Of a stretch of DNA of 64,000 nt, positions 44,700 to 53,414 are shown one piece after another. The notes beneath the pieces were generated by a model. The model worked only from the letters and a program-made list of their open reading frames with translations, did no database searches and was not told where the DNA came from. Each line of letters opens with the position of its first letter. Position 1 is the stretch's first letter. Source of the stretch: DASZIT01 sp963819695 (GTDB taxonomy: Bacteria > Actinomycetota > Acidimicrobiia > Acidimicrobiales > RAAP-2); assembly GCA_963819695.1 (NCBI GenBank), contig CAWFXD010000002.1, positions 1 through 64,000 of the forward strand. Direction: 5' to 3'. The position numbers were made by a program, and so were the translations under genes.

Positions 44700-46340
44700 A
44701 TGATCGACCGGGCAAGATCGTGGTGGGGGTGGGGCTGGGAGGACCAGGCCCTCACCGGCCATCAGGTGCAGGGACTGTCCGAACTGGTGAGCTCCTGGTT
44801 CGGATCCGACGGGGTCGAGGTCCGCTCGCCGCCCGAACTCGACCACCTGTCCCTTCGGGCACCCCGGGTGGCCCCGCCGGCGTCACTGGAGAAGGTCTGT
44901 CGCACCGATGTGGAGGACCGCGCCGCCCACACCCACGGCAAGGCGTTCCGCGACGTCGCCCGCAACCTGCTCGGCCAGCTCGAGAACCCTCCGGACGTGG
45001 TCGCCCATCCCACCACCGAGGCCGAGGTGGAAGCGGTCCTCGACTGGTGTTGCACCGAAGGACTGGCGGCTATCGCCTACGGGGGCGGGTCGTCGGTGTC
45101 CGGCGGTGTCGAGGCCCGGGTGGGTGACGGATACCCCGGAGTCGTGTCGATCGACCTGACCGCGCTCGACCGGGTCCTCGACGTCGATCGCATCAGCCGG
45201 GCAGCCCGCATCCAGGCGGGCGCGCTCGGCCCGGTGTTGGAAGACCAACTTCGACCCCACGGCCTCACCCTGCGTCACTTCCCGCAGTCCTTCGAGTTCT
45301 CGACCCTGGGTGGCTGGTTGGCCACCCGGGCCGGTGGCCACTTCGCCACCGTCTACACCCACATCGATGACCTGGTGGAATCGATCCGGGCGATCACCCC
45401 GGCCGGCCTGTTCGAATCCCGCCGGCTTCCCGGCTCGGGTGCCGGCCCGTCGCCCGACCGGATGCTGCTCGGTTCCGAGGGCTCCTTGGGGATCATCACC
45501 GAGGCGTGGATGCGGCTCCAGGATCGCCCGCGTTGGCGCGGCGCGGCGTCGGTGCATTTCTCCACCCACGATGAGGGGGTGGAGGCCACCCGCGCCATCG
45601 CCCAGGCGGCCCTGTTCCCGACCAACTGCCGCCTGCTGGATGCCGGAGAGGCGATGCTGTCGGCCGGCACCCAGGTGAGCGGCGCGTTGCTGGTGCTCGG
45701 CTTCGAGTCCGCCGATCACCCGGTGGAGGCATGGCTCGGGCGAGCCCTCGAGCTGTGCCGGGATCACCGCGGCACCCTGCCGGAAGGAGCCCGTTACTCG
45801 GACGACGGTGCAGCAACCCCCGAGGGCGAGCAGGCCGGGCCGGCCAGCCGGGAGGGAGCGTCCGGCGCCTGGCGCAACACCTTCCTGCGGGCGCCGTACA
45901 CCCGGGACGCCCTGGTCCGGATGGGAGTGATCGTGGAGACCTTCGAGACCTCCTGCACTTGGGACCGTTTCCCCGAGTTCCACGCCTCGGTGACCGACGC
46001 CGCCGACCGGGTGGTGCAACGGGTGTGCGGCGGCGGCATGGTCACCTGCCGGTTCACCCACGTCTACCCCGACGGGCCGGCTCCCTACTACAGCGTCTTC
46101 GCCCCCGGCCGCTGGGGCTCCCAGGTCTCCCAGTGGGACGAGATCAAATCGGCGGTGTCCGAGGCGGTTCTCGATGCCGGCGGAACCATCACCCACCACC
46201 ATTCGGTGGGTCGCGACCATCGCCGGTGGTACGACCGTCAGCGTCCGGATCCCTTCGCGGAGGCCCTCCGGGCAGCCAAGGCGTCGCTGGATCCGGCCGG
46301 CGTCCTGAACCCCGGGGTGCTGCTCGATCCGCCGAACTGA
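44700..46340 (+). CDS. FAD-dependent alkylglycerone-phosphate synthase-like enzyme
   Basis: 546 residues from ATG 44700 (MIDRARSWWGWGWED); a TTG three codons upstream is the alternative. The FAD_binding_4 (PCMH) domain spans ~95-280 (NPPDVVAHPTTEAEVEAVLD, YGGGSSVSGGVE, GSEGSLGIITEAWMRL), followed by an FAD-oxidase C-terminal domain. The motif THHHSVGRDHRRW near the end corresponds to the HHHG-VG region of alkyldihydroxyacetonephosphate synthase (AGPS), where histidines and tyrosine take part in ether bond formation; the initial RSWWGWG is also AGPS-like. Bacterial members may make ether lipids or oxidise other alpha-hydroxy acids. The substrate is not certain. Confidence 0.88.
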   Translation: MIDRARSWWGWGWEDQALTGHQVQGLSELVSSWFGSDGVEVRSPPELDHLSLRAPRVAPPASLEKVCRTDVEDRAAHTHGKAFRDVARNLLGQLENPPDVVAHPTTEAEVEAVLDWCCTEGLAAIAYGGGSSVSGGVEARVGDGYPGVVSIDLTALDRVLDVDRISRAARIQAGALGPVLEDQLRPHGLTLRHFPQSFEFSTLGGWLATRAGGHFATVYTHIDDLVESIRAITPAGLFESRRLPGSGAGPSPDRMLLGSEGSLGIITEAWMRLQDRPRWRGAASVHFSTHDEGVEATRAIAQAALFPTNCRLLDAGEAMLSAGTQVSGALLVLGFESADHPVEAWLGRALELCRDHRGTLPEGARYSDDGAATPEGEQAGPASREGASGAWRNTFLRAPYTRDALVRMGVIVETFETSCTWDRFPEFHASVTDAADRVVQRVCGGGMVTCRFTHVYPDGPAPYYSVFAPGRWGSQVSQWDEIKSAVSEAVLDAGGTITHHHSVGRDHRRWYDRQRPDPFAEALRAAKASLDPAGVLNPGVLLDPPN

Positions 46341-46380
46341 GCGTGGCGGTCGTCGCGGCCGATGGCCGAGACCCTTCCGG

Positions 46381-47556
46381 TCAGACCGCGGCGACCGGTT
46401 CGACCAACACGCAACGGGTCCCCCGGTAGATGGTCGGCATGCATTTGTTGCAGTGGATGCAGAGCGACTCGCCGGCGGTTCCCTTGTGAAATTTGTTGAC
46501 CAGGTCGGGCTCGCGCAACAGCGCTCTGGCCATGGCGACAAAATCGAAACCGTCATCCACGGCTCGTTGGATGGTGTCGAGTCGGTTGATGCCACCGAGG
46601 AGGATGAGCGGCATATCCAATGCGTCCCGGAATTGCCGGGCGTAGGGCAGAAAGAACGCCTCTTCGAACGGATAGGCCGGCATGAACCGTTTCCCCAGCA
46701 CCCGGAAGCCCAGCCGGATGGCTGGGGGCAGGGTGGCGCCGAACTCCTTGAGCGGCGCTTCGCCCCGGAACAGGTACATGGGGTTGGCCAGCGAGCTTCC
46801 GCCGGTGAGCTCCAGTGCATCGAGGGTGCCGTCCGACTGGAGCATCCGGCCGACCTCGACGCTTTCGTCGAGCCAGAAGCCACCCGGGACCCCGTCGGCC
46901 ATGTTCAGTTTGGCGGTGACCGCCATGCGATCTCCCACGGCTTCCCGAACCACTTCGGCCACCCGGCGGGGGAACCGGGCCCGGTTCTCGAGGCTTCCTC
47001 CCCACTGGTCGGTCCGCCGATTGAGCTTCGGACTCAGGAAGGCGCTCAGCAGGTAGTTGTGACCGAGATGGATCTCGATGCTGTCGAAGCCGGCATCGAG
47101 CACCATGGCCGCGGCGTTCCGGTAATCCTCGGTGATCCGAGCGATGTCCGCCTCGGTCACCCCCCGCAGTCGGGTGCCCATCGGGCTGAAGCCGTTCGAC
47201 GGCGACAGCGATGGTGCCCGGTTGGATCTGGAGTTGGCCACCGGGCCGGCATGGCCGACCTGGGCGGCGATGGCGGCCCCTTGGTCATGCACGGTCTCGG
47301 TGAGCTGGCGGAGACCGGGGAGTGCCTCCGGACGGAGGGAGATGCAGTGCCGGTCGGTGCGCCCTTCGGGGGAGACGGCGAGATAGGCGACGGTGGTCAT
47401 GCCGACTCCGCCGGAGGCGACCTTCCGATGGAAATCGATCAGCGGATCGGTGACCAGACCCTTGGGCATCACCCCTTCGAAGGTGGCCGCCTTGATGATC
47501 CGGTTGCGCAGGGTGACCGGGCCGAGTTTCGCCGATTCAAAGACTTGGGGGCTCAC
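46381..47556 (-). CDS. NADH:flavin oxidoreductase (old yellow enzyme family)
   Basis: About 391 residues. GTG 47556 is 7 bases after a TACGGT box; the in-frame GTG 47565 overlaps that box. FMN TIM barrel: LGPVTLRNRIIKAATFEG, GAAIAAQVGHAGP, IEIHLGHNYLLSAFLSPKLN followed by RRTDQWGGSLENR, and PLILLGGI. After the barrel, IHCNKCMP retains two of the cysteines that in 2,4-dienoyl-CoA reductase-type enzymes hold a 4Fe-4S cluster, but the long NAD-binding domain is missing, so this is a short single-domain member. His in HLGHNYLL corresponds to the His/Asn pair that binds the substrate carbonyl. It likely reduces activated C=C bonds. It converges with the AGPS-like gene. Confidence 0.9.
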   Translation of the reverse strand: MSPQVFESAKLGPVTLRNRIIKAATFEGVMPKGLVTDPLIDFHRKVASGGVGMTTVAYLAVSPEGRTDRHCISLRPEALPGLRQLTETVHDQGAAIAAQVGHAGPVANSRSNRAPSLSPSNGFSPMGTRLRGVTEADIARITEDYRNAAAMVLDAGFDSIEIHLGHNYLLSAFLSPKLNRRTDQWGGSLENRARFPRRVAEVVREAVGDRMAVTAKLNMADGVPGGFWLDESVEVGRMLQSDGTLDALELTGGSSLANPMYLFRGEAPLKEFGATLPPAIRLGFRVLGKRFMPAYPFEEAFFLPYARQFRDALDMPLILLGGINRLDTIQRAVDDGFDFVAMARALLREPDLVNKFHKGTAGESLCIHCNKCMPTIYRGTRCVLVEPVAAV

Positions 47557-47569
47557 GGCTGTCACCGTA
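47557..47569 (-). promoter_or_regulatory. Leaderless -10 box of the old yellow enzyme gene
   Basis: TACGGT on the minus strand (47569-47564), 7 bases, then GTG 47556. Confidence 0.45.
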
Positions 47570-47716
47570 GTGCAGGGCTTCCGACGGCGGCCGAGGTTCG
47601 ATCGGGGGACAAGACGCCGGAAGGGGCCACCGCGGCGATCAGGTCATTCCGACCCGGGGGACGGACCGGCGGCGGGGTGCCAGCCGCCACCGGCCAGGCC
47701 GTGATACACAACGTGC

Positions 47717-48442
47717 ATGAGCGACGATACGGGAGCACCCGGAGGTGTGCCGGGTCCGAGGAAACGTCGGCACGGGGACTTCGATGCGTCCTATGCCGGC
47801 ACCCCCCCGTGGGACATCGGCCGACCTCAGCCCGCTTTCCTTGAACTTGCCGAGGGAGGCGTTCTGCGCGGTCGAGTCCTCGACATCGGCTGTGGGACCG
47901 GAGAGCATGCCCTCATGGCCGCCGGCCTTGGCCACCAGGCCACCGGCATCGACACGGTCGAGATCGCCATCGCCATCGCGCAAGGCAAGGCCCGCGACCG
48001 GGGCCTGGCCGCCCGGTTCCTGGTTTGGGACGCCCTCCAGCTGCCTGACCTCAACGAACAGTTCGACAACGTGCTCGACTGTGGACTCTTTCATGTCTTC
48101 GAGGACGATGACCGTGCCCAGTACGTCGACAGCCTTCGGGCCGTTCTTCCGCCCGGCGGTCGCATGTACATGCTGTGCTTCAGTGACCGGGAGCCGGGCG
48201 ACTGGGGACCCCGGCGGGTGACACAGGACGAGATCAGGGCCAGCTTCAGTGATGGGTGGCAGGTGGATTCGATCGAAGCCTCCAAGATCGACATCAACAT
48301 CAACCCCAACGGTGCACTCGCCTGGCGAGTGTCCATCAGTCGAACGGGAGTTCGATCGGGTCGAGGGGCGGCTCAAGATGGCGTCGTCGAAGCATCCCAC
48401 CATCGCTTCGTCAGCGCGTCACGGGATCATCCGGAGAAATAG
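47717..48442 (+). CDS. Class I SAM-dependent methyltransferase
   Basis: 241 residues. The SAM-binding Rossmann fold has motif I VLDIGCGTGEHALMAA, an acidic end of strand 2 in ATGIDTVEIA, and motif IV FDNVLDCGLFHVF. The N-terminal FDASYAGTPPWDIGRPQPAF is the lead of the thiopurine/halide-methyltransferase-like group (PPWDIG contacts the cofactor or small thiol substrate). It probably methylates a small molecule. The C-terminal ~30 residues after SISRTG are arginine- and serine-rich and do not resemble the family; they may be a real tail or the result of a late frame slip. It is divergent from the old yellow enzyme gene. Confidence 0.85.
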   Translation: MSDDTGAPGGVPGPRKRRHGDFDASYAGTPPWDIGRPQPAFLELAEGGVLRGRVLDIGCGTGEHALMAAGLGHQATGIDTVEIAIAIAQGKARDRGLAARFLVWDALQLPDLNEQFDNVLDCGLFHVFEDDDRAQYVDSLRAVLPPGGRMYMLCFSDREPGDWGPRRVTQDEIRASFSDGWQVDSIEASKIDININPNGALAWRVSISRTGVRSGRGAAQDGVVEASHHRFVSASRDHPEK

Positions 48443-48544
48443 CAACAAAAGTCGAACCAACAACCCTGGCCGGGTGGGCGGCAGGGACGCCCTACCTGGG
48501 CAGGCGGGGGGCGCTGGTTCCGCATCCGATTGTGGGGACCGCAG

Positions 48545-48679
48545 AGCACACGGCACCGGCGACGCGTGGGCGACCTGCTCATCGCCGCGGTTGCTCACGC
48601 GAACAGGCTGACGCTCTATACCCGAAACCCCGGCGACTTTGCTGGTCTCGGTGACCTTGTCGCGATCATCGGCGTCTGA
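48545..48679 (+). pseudogene. VapC PIN-domain toxin, C-terminal remnant
   Basis: In the frame ending at TGA 48677-48679 the sequence reads RHRRRVGDLLIAAVAHANRL then TLYTRNPGDFAGLGDL, the unmistakable C-terminal third of a VapC ribonuclease: the Asp of ADLLIA and the RNP-DF motif near the end are both seen. Nothing resembling the N-terminal PIN half (the LLDTN motif) or a VapB antitoxin is visible upstream, and the frame there is not family-like. It is probably the leftover of a degraded type II toxin-antitoxin module. The rest of the 48443-48779 gap shows no other gene. Confidence 0.6.
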
Positions 48680-48779
48680 GTGCAGGAAAAGCCTTCCGGC
48701 TCGGGTGGACCGAGCGAGCTTCGATCTCACCGGCTTGGGATTGTAGGATGCCTCGGCCGCCCGGACCCGATGAACAGCG

Positions 48780-49223
48780 ATGACGCCCAACACACAAGCA
48801 CTGACCGACGAAGAGCAGCAACGCCGCCGAAAGGCGATTGCCGAGCTCATGCCCACCACCCCCTACCTGGCCGGGCTCGGCCTTGTCATCGACCGCTACG
48901 AACCGGACGATGTGACGGTTCGCATCCCGTTCCGCCCCGACCTCACCAACGACGGCACCTACTACCACGGGGGAGTCATCGCGGCCGGCATCGACACCGC
49001 CGGCGCCGCGGCCGCCTGGTCGAACCATGACTTCGACAAGGGGATGCGGGCCTCCACCGTGGCCCTGTCGATCCAGTACGTGGGGGCGTGCAAGCAGGCC
49101 GATCTGCTGTGTCGCGCCCGGGTGGTCCGGCGGGGCAAGGAGCTGACCTTCGTCGACATCACGGCCACCGACCCCGAAGGTGTGGTCGTCGCCCACGCCA
49201 TCGAGACCTACCGGATCGTCTGA
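48780..49223 (+). CDS. PaaI-type hotdog-fold thioesterase
   Basis: 147 residues with the hotdog fold: the central helix and catalytic region is NDGTYYHGGVIAAGIDTAGA, and ALSIQYVGACKQADLLCRA and TFVDITATDPEG are the beta strands. Members hydrolyse acyl-CoA thioesters, such as phenylacetyl-CoA intermediates in PaaI. The usual HGG motif is present (YYHGG); the catalytic Asp/Glu is probably in the helix that follows. ATG 48780 gives the normal N-terminal helix (EEQQRRRKAIAELMP); an ATG at 48770 is in another frame. Neighbouring genes suggest CoA-linked breakdown of organic acids, but nothing identifies the substrate. Confidence 0.85.
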   Translation: MTPNTQALTDEEQQRRRKAIAELMPTTPYLAGLGLVIDRYEPDDVTVRIPFRPDLTNDGTYYHGGVIAAGIDTAGAAAAWSNHDFDKGMRASTVALSIQYVGACKQADLLCRARVVRRGKELTFVDITATDPEGVVVAHAIETYRIV

Positions 49224-49260
49224 GCCACCCGGCCCGCCTCAACCCCCGGCCTCAGCCGCG

Positions 49261-50998
49261 TCAACCGCGACCGACACCACCACCGGGGACGGTCACGGTG
49301 TCGGTGTCGACTCCCGACCGCAGGACAACCCCGGGTGTCGCCCCGGTGAACTCGCCGGATCCGGCGATCTCCGTGCCGTTCACCAGGACGTGCTCGATCC
49401 CCTCGGCCTCCGCATAGAGCCGGCTGGCCCCACCGGGAAGGTCGGTCCGGGTGTACTCCTGGCACTGCCCCACCCGGTCGGGGTCGAGCACCACCAGGTC
49501 GGCGAACCATCCGGGGGAAACCCGGCCCCGGTCGCGCAGACCGTAGAGACGGGCGGGCACCTCGGTGAGCTCGTGCACCGCCGCCTCCCAACTCAGCAGC
49601 CCCCGCTTCCGCACCCCGTCCCCGAGCATGGAGGTCGAGTAGATGGCGCCGCACATGGTGTCGAGATGGGCGCCGGCGTCGGAGCCCCCGACGACGGTGC
49701 GGGGGTCCAGCCACACCTTCGGCCCGGAGCTCCCAGTCGGCCTCCGACTCGGGAATCGGGGGTCGGAGCCCGGTGCGGAGGTCATCGGCCAGCACCACGT
49801 TGACCAGGGCGTCGAAGGGTTCCTGACCCCGCTCGGCGGCGATGTCCCCGACCGTGCGTCCGGCCAACCCGGCATTGGCCGGGCTGAAGGTCTCCTCGAC
49901 GATCAGGTTCTGCCAGTTGGCCAGGGCTCCGAGGATGCCGGCCTCCTTGGAGCGGGCCCCTTCGTCCATCCGCCGCCGCACCTCGGGATCGGCCAGCTGC
50001 TTCATCCGCTCGGGTATCGGCAACGCGAAGATCTCGCGCCAACCGGGAAGCCCGTCGATGATGGTGCCGTGTTCGAACGACAGGCGGATCTTCATGGTGT
50101 GGGGGAGGGTGAGCGCCACCACCTTCGCCCCCCGTTCGGCCGCGGTGGTCGATGCCTCGAGCTGGTGCTCGCAGGCGCCCGGGTTCAGCGACGACACCCC
50201 GAGCACATTCCAGTTGGCCGGTCGATTGGCCAGTAGGGACAGCGTGGCCATGAGGTCGACCTCGTCGTCGGTGAACCCGTTGAGGCATCCGGGCACGATC
50301 AGCTCCAGCGTGGTGCCGGCGTGATCCGCCAGTGCCGAGCAGAGCGCCTCGAGCTCGGACCGCCCCGCCGCCCGGGAGGGCACCGGCTGTCCGTCGCCGT
50401 CGTTGTGGGTGTGGGCCTGGGAGGTGGAGAACCCGAGCGCCCCTTCGGCAAAGGACCGTTTGGCCAGCGCCACCATGTCGGCGACCTGTCGGTCGGAGGC
50501 CACCGTGCCCACCGCGTCGTCGCCCATCACCGACCGCCGAAGGGTCGAGTGCCCGACCAGGAAGCCGGCGTTGACGCCGATGTGGCCGTCGAGGCGGCTC
50601 AGCCATTGTCCGAAGGAGGTCCAGCTCCAGTCCAGATGCTCGAGGGCGGCCAGCGGCATCCCCTCGACCCGAGCCATCATCCGGGCCAGATAGTCGGAGT
50701 GTTCGGGCCCTCCCGGCGCCAGCGAGAAACCGCAGTTGCCGCCGACGACGGTGGTGACGCCGTGCAAGGGGGAGGGGCTGGCCGCCGGGTCCCAGGTCAG
50801 CTGGGCGTCGTAGTGGGTGTGGATGTCGACGAATCCCGGAGTCACCATCAGGCCGTCGGCGTCGATGGTGGCGGCGGCCGGCTCCTCGACGGTGCCGACG
50901 GTCACGATCCGGCCCTCGTGCACCGCGACGTCGGCTTGGTGTGACGGGGCCCCGCTGCCGTCCACCACAGTGCCGCCGCGGATGACCAGATCGATCAC
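49261..50998 (-). CDS. N-acyl-D-amino-acid deacylase family amidohydrolase (frameshifted)
   Basis: A metal-dependent amidohydrolase of the D-aminoacylase type, about 578 residues. GTG 50998 is preceded by AAGGAGG with 7-base spacing. The metal motif HxH is in PGFVDIHTHYDAQLTWDP; other marks are GVTTVVGGNCGFSLAP and the ALGFSTSQ region. The frame breaks at about 49700-49730: conserved sequence from GGSDAGAHLDTM (with the catalytic Asp) to the end (LLSWEAAVHELTEVPARLYG, then LRDRGRVSPGWFADLVVLDP) is in a second frame. It would release fatty acids from N-acyl-D-amino acids or related amides. It is divergent from the next amidohydrolase gene. Confidence 0.88.
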
Positions 50999-51050
50999 GA
51001 CAGGACCTCCTTGACCGCCCCGGCCCAGGACAGGCGGGGTTCGCGGATGC

Positions 51051-51067
51051 TACCTTCCCGTCCGATG
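51051..51067 (+). promoter_or_regulatory. Possible -10 box of the amidohydrolase gene
   Basis: TACCTT at 51051-51056 is 8 bases before ATG 51065. It is the weakest of the leaderless candidates because the spacer is a little long. Confidence 0.35.
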
Positions 51068-52288
51068 GCCGACCAGGTTGCCAGGAGTGAGCCGGCACGT
51101 GGTCCGGCGTTGTTGCCCGACCCCGAGCCCCGCCCGATCCGGGTGCCGATCATCTCTGTCGATGACCATCTGATCGAGCCGCCCGACCTCTTCGAGGGGC
51201 GGGTCGTCGCCGGCCTCGCCCAGCGGGCGCCCCGGATCGTCGAAGACGGCGACGGATCGCAGTACTGGCTCTACGAGGGTCGCCGCTATCCGAACATCGG
51301 TCTCAACGCGGTGATCGGCAGGCCGAAGGAAGCCTGGAGCATGGATCCCGCTCGCTTCGAGGACATGAGGCCCGGCTGCTTCGACATCAACGCCCGGATC
51401 GGAGACATGGACATCAACGGCATATGGGCCTCGTTGTGCTTCCCGTCGCTGGTTGCCGGTTTCTGCGGGTCGGTGTTCTTCCGATCCGATGATCCCGAAC
51501 TCGGGTTGGCCTGCCTGCGGGCCTGGAACGACTGGCACGCGGACGTGTGGGCGGGGACGTTCCCGGATCGGATCATCCCACTCCAGCTTCCGTGGCTCGC
51601 CGATGTGGCGGTGGCCGCCGCCGATGTGCGTCGGAACGCGGAACGTGGATTCAAGGCGGTGAGCTTTCCCGAGTTCCCGGCCCAGCTCGGTCTCCCCTCG
51701 ATCTTCACCCACCATTGGGATCCGTTCTTTGCCGCCTGCCAGGAGACGGGCACGGTGGTGTGCCTGCACACCGGTGCCTCCTCCTGGGCACCACTGCCGT
51801 CACCCTCGCCTCCCTTCGAGCTCCTTCCCACCCTCTTCCCGGTGAACGCCCTGATCGCCGCGGCCGAGTGGCTCTGGTCGGGGGTGCCCCTGCGGTTTCC
51901 CGACCTGGCGGTGGCCATGTCCGAGGGCGGGATCGGCTGGGTACCGATGTTGCTCGACCGGGTCGACTACGTGCTGGCCCACTCGGCCTCGGGCGCCGAA
52001 AGCATCTCGTGGCCGTCCGACCTTCGTCCCAGCGAGGTGCTGAAGCGAAACTTCTGGTTCTGTACCATCGACGACCCTTCGCTGGTGGAGCTGAGGCACG
52101 TCATCGGGGTCGACCACATCATGGTGGAGAGCGACTATCCCCACGCCGACTCCACCTGGCCCGATACCCAGGCAGTCGTGCAGTCGACGTTGGGCGGCCT
52201 CGATGCCACTGAGCTGCGGATGATCGCCGCCGGCAATGCCGCCGGCCTCTTCCGGCACCCGATGCCACCAAACGACGACTGGCGGTAG
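51065..52288 (+). CDS. Amidohydrolase-2 family protein
   Basis: 407 residues from ATG 51065; a longer reading from 51011 starts upstream of the likely promoter. TIM-barrel metal enzyme of the amidohydrolase-2 (ACMS decarboxylase/gamma-resorcylate) group. The metal-binding start is ISVDDHLIEPPDLFEGR, in which the family HxH is replaced by DxH, a known variant. Others are DINGIWASLCFPS, HTGASSW (a second histidine) and the terminal Asp in MVESDYPHADSTWPDT. In actinobacteria such proteins are common in lipid or aromatic breakdown clusters and decarboxylate or hydrolyse small acids. It is followed by a TetR regulator. Confidence 0.87.
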   Translation: MADQVARSEPARGPALLPDPEPRPIRVPIISVDDHLIEPPDLFEGRVVAGLAQRAPRIVEDGDGSQYWLYEGRRYPNIGLNAVIGRPKEAWSMDPARFEDMRPGCFDINARIGDMDINGIWASLCFPSLVAGFCGSVFFRSDDPELGLACLRAWNDWHADVWAGTFPDRIIPLQLPWLADVAVAAADVRRNAERGFKAVSFPEFPAQLGLPSIFTHHWDPFFAACQETGTVVCLHTGASSWAPLPSPSPPFELLPTLFPVNALIAAAEWLWSGVPLRFPDLAVAMSEGGIGWVPMLLDRVDYVLAHSASGAESISWPSDLRPSEVLKRNFWFCTIDDPSLVELRHVIGVDHIMVESDYPHADSTWPDTQAVVQSTLGGLDATELRMIAAGNAAGLFRHPMPPNDDWR

Positions 52289-52321
52289 TCCCCCGGGGGC
52301 CGCTCCACTCCGACCACCCGG

Positions 52322-52337
52322 TATGTTCTGGGTCATG
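52322..52337 (+). promoter_or_regulatory. Leaderless -10 box of the TetR gene
   Basis: TATGTT at 52322-52327, 7 bases, ATG 52335. Confidence 0.45.
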
Positions 52338-53063
52338 GGGAGAGATACGGGGCCAGGAACCTTCGGCGCACGCACCGGTCGGCTCAAGCGGGAATCGGGT
52401 CTGGCCCAGAGGTCGGAGACCTCCACCGTCGGGCCGGATACCCCGGACCTGCCTGACGGCCAGGATGACCCCGAGTCCGACGGCCGGCGGCTTCGGCGGA
52501 GCCGGAACCGCGAGACAGTGGTCGATGCATTGTTGGCGCTGTACAGCGAAGGAAACCTCGACCCCAGCGCGGCCGACGTGGCGGAGCGATCCGGGCTCTC
52601 CCCGCGTTCGCTGTTCCGTTATTTCACCGATGTCGACGACCTGGCCCGGGCGGCGATTGCCCGCCAGTATGCGAGATTGCAGCCGTTGGCGGTGGTCGCC
52701 CTGGATCGGGATGCTCCACTGGACGTTCGGGTGAAGTCCCTGGCTGAGCGTCGGGTCAGCGTGTTCGAAACGGTGGGCAAGGTCGGCTTGGTGGCCCGCT
52801 TACGGGCCCCGTTCGAGCCGGTGATCGCTGACCAGCTGAAGGATATTCGGACCCAGCTGCGGACCCAGATCAAGGATCTGTTTTCCGAGGAGCTTCGGGA
52901 ATTGGGCCCGACCCGGGGCCCGGTGGCCCTGGCCGCCATTGACTCGCTCTGCACGTTTGAGGTGTATCACCTGTGGCGGGGGGACCAAGGTCTCGAGATG
53001 GCGGAGATCACCGCGCTGCTGACCGATTCGATCCTGGCGGTTCTCGGCCAGCCGCCGATCTGA
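52335..53063 (+). CDS. TetR-family transcriptional regulator
   Basis: 242 residues from ATG 52335. The first ~60 residues are a charged, probably disordered lead. The DNA-binding domain follows: RETVVDALLALYSEGNLDPS, ADVAERSGLSPRSLFRYF (the recognition helix), TDVDDLARAAI. The helical C-terminal ligand domain contains ERRVSVFETVGKVGLVARLR and ends EITALLTDSILAVLG. The ligand is unknown. It lies 46 bases after the amidohydrolase gene but has its own likely promoter, so it may control that gene or the divergent deacylase. The N-terminal extension is longer than normal; MGRDTG is favoured by the promoter spacing, but a shorter start is possible. Confidence 0.85.
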   Translation: MGRDTGPGTFGARTGRLKRESGLAQRSETSTVGPDTPDLPDGQDDPESDGRRLRRSRNRETVVDALLALYSEGNLDPSAADVAERSGLSPRSLFRYFTDVDDLARAAIARQYARLQPLAVVALDRDAPLDVRVKSLAERRVSVFETVGKVGLVARLRAPFEPVIADQLKDIRTQLRTQIKDLFSEELRELGPTRGPVALAAIDSLCTFEVYHLWRGDQGLEMAEITALLTDSILAVLGQPPI

Positions 53064-53312
53064 GCGATCTGACCAAGGACGTCCGAAGCCCACCGGAAGG
53101 TAGTCAGCGATCGGCCCCATGTGCCGCTGAAGCTGGTCCCTGAGCGCTGATCCGCGGCCCCTTCGCCTCAGCGATCCCGGCCCGGTTCTGGTCACGGTCT
53201 ACCCGAGGCTCGCGCTTGAAATACCCCCTGAACAGGTAAAACTCGAGAGGTTCACCGGCGCGGGGTCCTTACCGGTGGACAACCTGTTCATGTTCAACGT
53301 CGGCTCTGACGT
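53064..53312. other. Non-coding stretch upstream of the PHO box
   Basis: About 250 bases between the TetR stop and the PHO box. No gene is visible. GGTTCACCGGCG at about 53249 resembles one more PHO half-unit but is isolated. Confidence 0.4.
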
Positions 53313-53356
53313 TGTCGCCAAAAGTTCACATAACGATCACCTTGAGGTCGCTGGAT
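53313..53356 (+). promoter_or_regulatory. PHO box upstream of the response-regulator gene
   Basis: Four contiguous 11-base units: TGTCGCCAAAA, GTTCACATAAC, GATCACCTTGA, GGTCGCTGGAT. The middle two fit the actinobacterial PhoP/RegX3 direct-repeat unit (G-TCAC then five to six variable bases). TACCAT at about 53384-53389 downstream can be the -10 box. This suggests the regulator activates its own gene and the phosphate regulon. Confidence 0.65.
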
Positions 53357-53414
53357 TGTCGATTTCCGTTCACTTGCCCTTCGTACCATGCGGTGAGGAG
53401 GTCGCCCTGTCGTC

